A stretch of DNA of 64,000 nucleotides, taken from contig NC_080671.1 in the NCBI RefSeq assembly GCF_030247195.1, positions 432,326,539 to 432,390,538 of the forward strand. The letters are read 5' to 3'. Position numbers and translations under genes: made by a program. The notes under the pieces are model-generated. The model did no database searches. It saw nothing but the letters and a program-made list of their open reading frames with translations, and was not told the DNA's origin. The stretch is from Topomyia yanbarensis (Eukaryota > Arthropoda > Insecta > Diptera > Culicidae). How positions within the stretch are numbered: the stretch's first letter is position 1; every line of letters starts with the position of its first letter. Shown here one piece after another: positions 55,158-64,000 of the stretch.

Positions 55158-56656
55158 GGGTAACCAACCTAATTTGGACCCCTGCATATTTTGGACCCTG
55201 GTAATGTATTTGCCTCATACATTGCCAAGTTTCTCTGCATTTGTTTGGTTTGATGCAGCAATTACATTCCTTGGGTTGTCTATTAAGTTTCAATATCATT
55301 AGTTCATCTCTAATTGTTTAAAATTAAACGGAATCCACAGTTTTCAAAAATATCACCGAAAACGTTTCATGTTTCAACGATAGCCAATAGGGACCGGTTT
55401 GTCTGATTTGGTATTATGCATGTTACGTGTTTGAAAAGGTTTCTTCGTAATGTTTTATCTAAAAAATCTTAAATAAATGGTGTCCACGATATGTCATAAA
55501 AAATTGATATCGACTCATTTTGGACACCCCTCGATTTTCTTTCTTGACAGCTATTTGTTTATCGAGCTAGAATAATCAAAAAGTGAAAAATTTTGTAATG
55601 GTAGGTCGCCTGTTCTTTTTGGTTAAATTATTTAAAAATGTTCAAACCAATGGATGTCGAAAATCAAACGATTGAGGAACATTTCATTGAAGACCATAAT
55701 ATGACCAAAGAGGAGACTTCTGAAATCCATGTTGAAAAACATTTATAGTTTGAATTTGTTGAATTCGACGAGCTATATGTTGACAAATCTAAGAGACATA
55801 TCACAGCTAAATAATGTTAATAAGAGTGTGCTAGCTGAATTCCTAGAATCGCCTGAAACACTCACACGAACAGGAACATCAGCGACGTAGTCCTGCTGTT
55901 TTAACATTGCGCCGAACAGTTGAATACCACAAGGCGAAAACTGAAGAAAAAAGGAAAGTAAAGGAATAGAAACATAGAAAAACTGAGCTTAGAAAGAATG
56001 ACAAGAAACCACCTCGTAAACAAAAGAATTAAAAATTAATCTTTAGTACAAGAAGATTCCTGACGAACTTTGAACCTTGATTTATCATCCACTTGAGGAT
56101 GTTACTGCTACAGATGAATTGTTACACGAAATATATTATTGTTAACTCTATTGCATAACATTAAATGCTGCTTTGTTAAGTCTGCAGTAACCTAATTGTA
56201 CCGAAAGTTTTTCTATTTCACAAAATGATAGAACTAAAAAAATACTTCATGCAGTCAGCCTTCCATATAAAGATTAATGTACCATTTTTGATTGGTAGTC
56301 TTTCATGCATTAAATATACTGCAAAGAGAACGAGTCAGTAGGTCAGTTTAAATAGTAGATAAAACTTCACTGTTTAAAAATATATTCAGTCACATTCAGT
56401 GTGCCCAAAATATGCTTGGAACACTGTCCAAATTAGTGTGGAAGGATTCAAAATGTAAAAAATTCATGCTGTGAAGACATATCATTTTCGAGTTTATGTC
56501 AATGTATAAAACATCCATTGGCAGTTTCCTTTCAAGAACAGTAATTTTGGAGCAGACTCGTGCATGTATTGCATTAAAAAAACATAGGCAAGCAAACATT
56601 GTTTGACGTTCAGGTAATTTCACTTCCTCTAGGGGTCCAAAATTGGTTGGTTACCC
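55158..56656 (+). mobile_element. Pogo/Tc1-mariner-like DNA transposon, decayed
   Basis: Terminal inverted repeats GGGTAACCAACCTAATTTGG (left) and its near-complement (right) extend about 25 bp. TA flanks both ends (55156-55157 and 56657-56658). The 1.5-kb length is short for an autonomous element. Short coding remnants lie inside. An ATG frame at 55638 reads MFKPMDVENQTIEEHFIEDH and hits a TAG at 55746. Near 55885-56030 a very basic stretch (TLRRTVEYHKAKTEEKRKVK, then RKNDKKPPRKQKN) resembles the C-terminus of pogo-type transposases. It interrupts the RNase H part of the I relic. Confidence 0.78.
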
Positions 56657-56858
56657 TATAAGTCACCAAATGTTCGAGATAATTCAAATATCCTTAAAGG
56701 CACGCACATTTGCTTTGACCTTTTAATAAGATTTAGCGCCAAGGAAAGATCGATTTGTGTAGACACTTTCAATTACACTTTCACAGAAGTATTTTGAAAT
56801 TTCTTTTGCTTTTTTTATTTATGGCGGCTGAAAAACTTTTTAATAGGACGGAGTGTAA

Positions 56859-57720
56859 TACAAATCGACATAGATTTTTCATTAGGGCTTAAACCGCAAA
56901 TGTAAACAAACTGCGTTTTCCCTATTACGACATTATGCAACAAAAATACTACAAGATTGAGGTGAAAATTAGTTAAAATGGTTTTTAGTTCGATGTATAA
57001 TTAAAGAAAACAAAACGGCGAAACATGCATTTTCTTCGAGATTTCGACTTAGGCCCTTCTTCTCATATGGAATATAAAGGCCAAACTTACATTTTTAGAC
57101 AGAAGCGGGCGTACGGTTATTATTCACAAATAAAAGAATAAACGGCGATTCTGTTATATAAATGATAAGCAATATCTACTATGATCATGTCTACTCGATA
57201 GTTGTTGCACATAAACATTCGAATATTTCGATATTTTCGAAGATTTCGAAGATAATTCGAAGAAAAGATGCATGCGCCCTTTCATTTACATTGGGTTTCT
57301 ATGCGCCCATTTGCTGAGCCCCATTAAAAAGTATACTGTCAAGCTCGCCCATTTACTCAGCCCTACCCAGCAAGACAGAGTCAGTTTAGCCCATTTACCG
57401 CGCCCTTCTGAAAATTATGTACATGGTTTAGCCCTTCCGCAAATGGTGGTTGCTGAAGGGCGAAATCACGACTGGGATGCAAATTGGGCGTAAGCATTTT
57501 TTTAGTTTCTACCCACTAAAAGCACATAGGAATTAAATTCTTTGTTATATTGTCATAAGGTTTAACGAAAAATGCTGCCGGAAAAACACGGTCATAAAGT
57601 AATCTATACCTACAATAAAAACTACATTTAGAAAACCTTCGCCGAATATTGAAACTGATTTTTCTCCATTTGAGTACATTGCGACTTAGGCCCTAATGAA
57701 AGATCTGTGTCGAAATATAA
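56859..57720. mobile_element. Candidate MITE with CGACATAGAT...TTAGGGC inverted ends
   Basis: AATCGACATAGATTTTTCAT and TAGGGC at 56863-56890 are mirrored at 57681-57716 (about 33 of 38 positions). A shorter related motif (TTTCGACTTAGGCCC) lies inside near 57044. Between 57270 and 57495 the word GCCCATTTAC or a variant repeats four times. No coding capacity. Target duplication unclear. Confidence 0.55.
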
Positions 57721-58514
57721 CATTTTCTGTACCAGTCTATGGTCTCATAGTGAAAGATACCCAATCCGGCTTAGAAAGTATCGACCCTTCGTGAGACCTT
57801 CAGAAGCGCAGAAGTCAGAAGCTAAATTTTATATCGTAGACATATACAAAACAAACCAAAATTCGAAATTGTCAAGAAATGTTTAAAATGGCAAGCAATC
57901 TGCAGTTGTGGCAACAAAGTCTGATTTTCATCACAACAGTGGCTTTGAATGTCTAAATTCAACACCTTCAAAATGACTTACTGTGTGGTATTGTGGTATT
58001 GAGAAAATGAAGTCCATTTTGTGCCAGCGTAGTCCGACAAATACTTGTAGCTAGAAATCTAAAGTTAGATTAAAGAACTGCTATCAATTCGATACCCTTA
58101 TTATTATTTGCACATGGGAAAACCTTGCGTCGTACTGTGATATGGTCCACTAAGAGGTTGATAACATTCTATTATCTTTCTCCGGACAAAACGAGGCTAG
58201 AGACCGTGTGGCATCCGGTGGGTTGAAGTTTCTTCACCAAAAATTGATCCACTGGGTCCCGTAAGAGACGACTTGAAACAGGTCGAGAACTGAATGGCTG
58301 GCAGTACTAAAATATGCCAGTCGTGCACGGAGTGTCGTGGGTCTTTTACTACGTTAAGCGAATCTCTAACACAGTGCACGTTTGTTTCTTCGCAAATCGT
58401 GGGATTCAAATGATGGTCATGTCCCTAATACCTGTTTCGGGGTTCGCCATAGGCGATTATAAATCAACGTGTTTGGTATTTTCTAGTTGCTGTACAATAA
58501 GTGCTGATGATGAA
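57721..58514. other. No recognised gene
   Basis: Short frames only. The last ~60 bp may be the end of the ORF1 of the LOA-like relic that follows, but this cannot be shown. Confidence 0.45.
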
Positions 58515-59260
58515 ATAATGTAGTGCTGTGATCGAGCATGGTTAGAGTAGCACAAATTAATCTTCAGCATAAACATACAGCAACTATGAATCTATACCGC
58601 CTTGCGAAGAAAGGAAAAGCTTCCATAGCTTTAGTGCAAGAACCGTATTTCCATAAAGAAAAATTTTATCTTGAAAAACTACTTAACCCCGTCTTCGTGG
58701 CTTTCAACAAAAATATCACGACAAATCCACGTGAAATGCCTCGTGCATGTACACTTGCGAATAGTCTTATATCCGACCTTCAGAACTAGCGATATCTGTG
58801 CTGTCGCAGTTAATATGACTATTGAGAAAATAAACAGGAAATACGTCTATTGTTCGGCATAATTACTGCATTATGAATCATGCCCTTTTATTCTATCATA
58901 CCGTGGCAGAAATAAGTTTCCACTCATAATCGGTAATAATGCAAATGCCCACCACATAATTTGAGGCAGCTCAAATATCTATTCGAGAGGCACCGAATTG
59001 AATCTTAATATAGGGAATGTAGCAAATCGCCCAAAATTTGCACGATCTGGCAAAGAAGAGTTGTTAGATGTAAAACTCTGCTCTGACGGTATTACACATG
59101 AGTTGGCAAACTGGCTCGTACCTAACGAGCTCGAACCGTCGTTATCTGATCATTAGTACATCGTTGATACGTGCAGATCATTTCCACTCTGTTTCGGATT
59201 TACGGTGAATTGAAAATTGAGTCACTTCCTCTAACATCAGCTATGAATAATTATGGTTGC
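58515..59260 (+). pseudogene. LOA-like ORF2 endonuclease relic
   Basis: From ATG 58538: VRVAQINLQHKHTATMNLYR (start of an apurinic-type endonuclease), KKGKASIALVQEPYFHKEKF with the metal-binding Glu, and NPVFVAFNKNIT. After a stop at 58788 similarity goes on: DICAVAVNMTIEKINRKYVY (58780-58855), PLIIGNNANAHH (58918-58955, replacing the usual SDANAHH) and, near 59020-59150, PKFARSGK / VLHMSWQTG. Frames shift repeatedly. It is the 5' end of ORF2 only; the polymerase part is missing. The antisense fragment at 53245-54149 may come from the same clade. Confidence 0.74.
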
Positions 59261-59509
59261 AAGAAGCGTTCTGCTTCTAATCACTTAAAAATGGCTAAAG
59301 ATTTTGATAAAAATAAAAAAAGCATTATCGCAGTGATGCTCCCTCGAACAATGTTTCGGCTCATTGAATGAATCTTAGGTAGAACCGGTGCTGGGAATCT
59401 GTTGTCGGCTGCGTGTGTCCCCAGGCTAATTCTTGCGATACTCTCGTCGTCGACTGCTTCGCTAATTAGGGGTTCGTCATAATACACTAATCGATCATCT
59501 CACAATCGT

Positions 59510-60425
59510 TTCTTCACATGTCGGCTTGTAGCACATAGTTTTTGCATAAGATATTCACCTTCTTGAAGAATTTTCGTAACTCAGTACAGATGCTCCATCG
59601 CCTCGTTACCCCGATCTTTCTGTAGGCGATTTTTTCGTCGGAACCGAGTATTCCGCGCTTTTCTATATAGTTTATCATTCTCTCTCTCGTACGGTGCATC
59701 CTCGCCCGTGCTTCATTCCTCTCCTCAACTAATTGCTGGCACTCGCTGTCAAACCATTCATTTTCTCCATTCTAAGCTTTCGTACCTAGTACGACCTAGG
59801 CAGTGCTACCTATGTCGGTTCGTATTTTGTTCCAGCCATTCCTGAAAGTAGCCACGCCTAGCTGCTCTTTTGTTCGTAGCGCTATTTCTAGCTACTACGC
59901 ATGTTACTTGGCATCACAATAGTCTCATAACTGCTCACTGGTGAACCTCGACGTCCGTGCTGGACCTGTATTGTCCACCGTCGGCAATGTTGAGCGCATG
60001 GAGCCATTTGGAGGGAGGGCGATGCTTCCGACTACCATTCCTCGGAAGGCTACGAAGTTCACACTTCGCTGGCCGTTGTTATTCCTCAATGTGACTCCGG
60101 TGCGATCATCGGTGTATAAATGCCTTCCGACCTACCTGGGCGTTTATGTCGCCGATGACGAGCTTAACACTCCACCGCGGGTAGCTGTCATAGACCCGCT
60201 CCAGCTGCGCAGAAAGTGCATATTTCTCGTCCCCGGGTCTCGCTTTCTGAGGACAGTGCACATTGATAATGCTAGAATTCAAGAAATGATCTTTAATCCG
60301 CACTACACACATCCTTTCGCTGATCACATGCCACTTGATCACGCATTGGCGCATCTTGCTCAGCTCGTTTGTTGTGCCATCGCTTGATGCTCGCTTTTCC
60401 ACACCTTCTGTCCCACCGAGCAAAG
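59510..60425 (-). pseudogene. RTE-like LINE endonuclease relic
   Basis: Minus-strand frame 60423-60106 reads KMRQCVIKWHVISERMCVVR, NSSIINVHCPQKARPGDEKY and RVYDSYPRWSVKLVIGDINA with the catalytic GD.NA motif. This is the wording of mosquito LINEs annotated as endonuclease-reverse transcriptase or craniofacial-development-protein-2-like. Downstream, in broken frames, NEWFDSECQQLVEERNEARA (about 59690-59760) and RERMINYIEKRG (59514-59699) match the linker before the polymerase. Multiple stops; the polymerase itself is absent. It faces the LOA-like relic at 58515-59260. RTE assignment is tentative. Confidence 0.68.
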
Positions 60426-63400
60426 CTCCTACAATGCTACGGCTTCGAAATTACAAGTTTTCAGATCACGCTTTCTTTCTGATAGTTCGTAGCGTTATGT
60501 TTTCTTAACCACTTGTTGGGCTTGATCTAATCTCCTGTCTCGAAGTTCGCCACCCCACAAAACTGACACCAGTGATAGATAATTAGTTCTTCTAACGGTA
60601 GGTCTATAGCGCCCATCTCATCTCGCTACTCTTATAGAAAGTGGTAGTACCCAGTTGATAACGGCCTACAGATTAAATGTTATCAATAGACGCGCCAGCT
60701 TTTTTGAAAAATCTGCGATTTTCGTCAAGAACGCCCGCCAAACCATACTTCTGGCTACGCCACTTGATAATTTCAGTGAAACAGGAATTTAAATTTCTGG
60801 TCCAAAAACAGAATATTAATTATTTCCTGATGTAAAGGACACATAGCAACAGCACTGGAATAGGTAGAACAACTTCCATAGTGAATATTTTTAGGCACGT
60901 TTCTATAAGTGAGGTTACTGAAAAAATGCCCCAAACCTCCAATTCAGCTCTTCATTAACACGAGAAAGTAAAACCAAATAGTTCCAAGGTACCGAATTGC
61001 CACAGCAATTAGGAGTAAATATAGAAATTCACATGCCATACGTCCTCAAAAAAATTTCGGACTTTAGTGGGTTAAACTAAAAATCTATGAATCTGACCTC
61101 ACGCAAAAGTGGCCACTTTTTCTGGCTACCCGGAATGTCACGAGATACAGTTCTGTTTATCTTGTGAAACGTGTGCAGTCTTAGCGTGCATAAATTTAAC
61201 CCTACCACTTTGAAGTAGAAAACTCCCCGAAGGATCCAGGAAAACCACACAGACTTCCTCTTTATTTCAGGAAATGGATTTGTTAAATTCTTGGCGGTCG
61301 TTGACACCTATACCCGATTATTGCAATTAGTATAGGAATGCGCCATAACGATGCAAAAAGCATAAAAAATCTACAGTAGAAAGCAACTCACATGACGAAA
61401 AAAACACCAGAAAGCAACATGACACCAGTAACTACAAATTCTGTGAAGTCATTCACTGAAAGATCCCTCTCCGTACACAAAATCCTAATTACTTTGAACA
61501 GATTTAACGTATTCACTGCTCAAAATTCACGATTTCGTTCTCCAGCCGTATCAAATAAACGAAATGAGAAAGCATCTAGTAATTTCGAAACAACATTTCA
61601 AAGTCTGTTCGAAGATATCTTGAACAATTTATGTATAAATTAGTCATTGGAGGGGCACTCATCAGAATCCTACACGAACTTTGCGACGTGACTAAGCTAG
61701 GGCCGCAAAGACGCTAGCTGCAAAAAAAGCTTAGTCCTGTCAGTAAGTGCCGAATTCTGATGAGGAACACGAAACGCCTTTTCAATAACTGATTTAGTCA
61801 AAGGTTTTGTGTCCTTTACGCGCAAATGTGGTTCACGATAATTTTCTCCTAAGTGAAGAAAAAAGTAGGCTTTACCTAAATTGTCTCCACTAAGGAGAAA
61901 TATAACATAGTGAATGATTGACAAGAAACCAACCTTTTTGACTTGATCATTCGTCATTAGAAATTACCATTTTGTAGTTGATCTTATTACTGATCTATTA
62001 CTATTAATTTAGAAAGTTCCATGGACTAAAACGGACCTGATAGACAAGAAAAACTCCCAAACTGAGTGTTAATTACATGGCATGGAATCATATGGATCTG
62101 CCTTAAATAAATTGAAATATTTTAGGTATGTAATCAGGATCACCTATAAATTGTGTAAAATTGATCGAGCTTTCCTTGTGCAATTTCCTCCATTTATCCA
62201 AATCAGACAATATTGTTTGTATGACTTGATAATGTGGGAAATTTCATTGTATAAACATAAACTTTAACGAGTTGTCCACTAACTAATTTTATCCTTTTCA
62301 TTCTTAGTAACACCCGCTTCTACTCGAGACATCATATTCAAAGAGCAAACGAAGTTTTGGAAATAGTTTGTATTAAATCGAAAACCACTGATCAATCGAA
62401 CAGTGCAACCCGCTCCGGATACCACTGACTGAACAAATTTGCTTCACCAGGAGATCATTCCTTGACCTTCCATTTGCTTCCAATCATGACCAAGAGACGC
62501 GAGCACTCGGTGGAACAGCCCACCAGTACCGGACAGACGGGCAAAATTCCAATCTTTTCAAGCTCTCAAGAAGCACCCAACCAACCATCTACCTTTTCTA
62601 CACTATTCTTTAGGAAACTTACTTTTATGCTGCTGCTGGTGGCTCGATGAAGCTATTGTTATTATTGTTTCTTCGTCCAGCGATCGACGTTTCTCAGGCC
62701 GGCCGAGCGAACGAACGAAAACAACGGAGAATGTTTTCCAGTTTTGGTGCTGTTTCTTCTGTTTTGCTTTCGACCGTCTGGGCTCTGACGATGTGTTTGT
62801 TATTTTCTTTTCTCAACGTCACTCATACTCACCGCCTTTGGCGGCTCGATGTACTCGTTTTGCCCTTTTCTATGAGGAACAGTTTTTTTTGTTATATTCT
62901 AACTAAACTTGAGCCTTCCGTCGGCGGCAGGCAGATCACACTGACGGTGTGACACAGTATGCGTGGGTCACCAGGTTGGATTGTGTTAGTGTGCACACCT
63001 TCCGTAGAGACGATCGTGCTGCATCGAAAGCTTTTCTTCCGATGATCAAATCAAACCAATCACGCACTTTAACTACTTTTCATAAACAAATCACTCACGA
63101 ATACTCACTAAATCACTTTACCTAGCGGCTTCCCTCTGATTTTATTATGTGATTTCAAGCGAAAAGAAAAATATACATTCTTCGCGCTTGTGTAAATTTA
63201 GTGCCGCAATCGGGAGATGAGAAGAAAAATCACTGAAACAGCACTTTGCTTCCTTCTTGTGCACTTTATTCGTCTCACTTCAATCACGTACACAGCGATC
63301 ACGCACGCCAACACCAGCACACCGACTGCATGCAGACTCTTTCGGATTTCCTATCTGTGCGGCTTTCTTCGGATGCCCTTCTCGCAGGAAGAGAGAGAAA

Positions 63401-64000
63401 TGATCTTCTCCCCCTTTCGCGTGTGTGTTCACTTGTCGCCTGCACTGCTTCGCGCTCCGGCGGGTGCTAGCTCCGCAGATCCGTGCCTACTTCGCCCACA
63501 CCATCAATGGGTGCTGCTGCGCGCGAGGCTTGTTAAAAATACCACCCAAACGCGAGCAAGCGGTGACGGTGTGAGCATTGAGTTGAGTTGCGAGGATTGC
63601 CCACTTATTTTTGGCAGAAAACAAATGAAGAGAAAATCACAATATTTTTTGTCAAGTACTTGGACTCCTGCACACCGTTCGTTTCTTTCACCTATTTGAC
63701 AAGCGGGTGTCAGCTTTCGAAACTGGTCAATGGTCAATGATTCACAGCACAGAACGTTGAGTGAGCTGACGATTTATGCTCTATTTTCCTAGTCACTTTA
63801 AAGTTATGATTACCGTTTGACCAAGGCCTGCTATGATCAGAGAGATATATTTCATTGGGTTAAATTGATGACACCGATATGGATAACGACGCGGCGGCTT
63901 CCGATGATTCTTTACACTACGCGCCTTGAATCGAATAAACACTTGCGAACGGTACCGATGAATGCGAACGACTAACTCGGGGTAGGAGAATGAATTTTAA
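60426..64000. other. No recognised gene; GC-richer right end
   Basis: From 60.4 to 62.4 kb only short frames occur. An inverted word pair TCATCAGAATTC-like lies near 61660 and 61753. From 62.45 to 63.75 kb GC rises and overlapping frames reach 160 codons (63217-63699, starting MRRKITETAL). That frame opens with a hydrophobic stretch but its remainder is low in recognisable structure and is shadowed on both strands. A promoter or first exon of a gene to the right is possible, but unsupported. Confidence 0.4.

Noticed and set aside
63217..63699. 160-codon frame with hydrophobic start as a secreted protein
   Set aside because: The N-terminus is not a clean signal peptide, the rest has no structure, and overlapping frames on both strands are similarly open.
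1..64000. Endogenous viral sequence, CRISPR array or bacterial operon
   Set aside because: I looked for viral polymerase, nucleoprotein or glycoprotein motifs and for regular spacer arrays and found none. All polymerase motifs belong to non-LTR retrotransposons.

Overview
The window is insect DNA, most likely from a culicine mosquito (Aedes-like). It is AT-rich and has no convincing cellular protein gene, no rRNA and no complete tRNA. It is crowded with mosquito-type transposons: I-clade, R1-clade, LOA-like and RTE-like non-LTR retrotransposons, Tc1/mariner-pogo and Harbinger-type DNA-transposon derivatives, MITEs and foldback elements. The organism call is an inference from the kinds of elements present; I could not run a search. 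The rest looks like intergenic or long-intron sequence.

Layout. 1-9.7 kb: a 1.24-kb foldback element (1275-2517), a Harbinger-type MITE (5097-5439), and a cluster at 8.56-9.67 kb in which two 247-bp MITEs lie in opposite orientations around a MITE that itself carries another MITE in one terminal repeat. 10.6-14.3 kb: a decayed I-clade ORF1, a 5'-truncated I-element copy on the plus strand (12059-13562), and a TA-flanked MITE. 14.3-22.2 kb: degenerate repeats, then an almost complete I element on the minus strand (15889-21999; ORF1 intact, ORF2 broken by one frameshift) inserted in an R1-clade relic. 22-35.8 kb: mostly unassigned DNA, a possible tRNA-derived SINE, a 1.55-kb heptamer minisatellite (26.5-28.1 kb), two satellite arrays that reverse orientation internally (28.9-29.5 and 30.3-30.8 kb), and a ~95-bp block present at both 25.0 and 32.7 kb. 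35.85-41.7 kb: a possible 5.85-kb element bounded by 14-bp inverted termini and filled with ~94-bp repeats rich in palindromic GAACTAGTTC motifs.

41.95-47.3 kb holds a second R1-clade relic on the minus strand, split by a 5'-truncated I copy (43354-46106). A 13-bp target duplication marks the insertion, and removing the insert restores R1 reading. The insertion accidentally fuses R1 and I reverse-transcriptase segments in one open frame. 49.5-50.9 kb: a perfect 142-bp inverted duplication with further short duplications, then an AATACC-rich tract. 51.5-55.2 kb: an older I-clade relic on the plus strand, interrupted by an antisense LOA-like fragment and terminated by a pogo-like DNA transposon (55158-56656). 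58.5-60.4 kb: LOA-like and RTE-like endonuclease relics facing each other. 60.4-64 kb: no recognised gene.

The main message is layered transposon history. R1 relics are the older substrate; near-identical I copies landed in them twice; the older I relic was itself invaded by two other element types. No new enzymatic or defence system is evident. The best candidates for something undescribed are the bounded 5.85-kb repeat-rich unit, the orientation-switching satellites, the heptamer satellite, the shared 25.0/32.7-kb block and the templated rearrangement at 49.5-50.2 kb.
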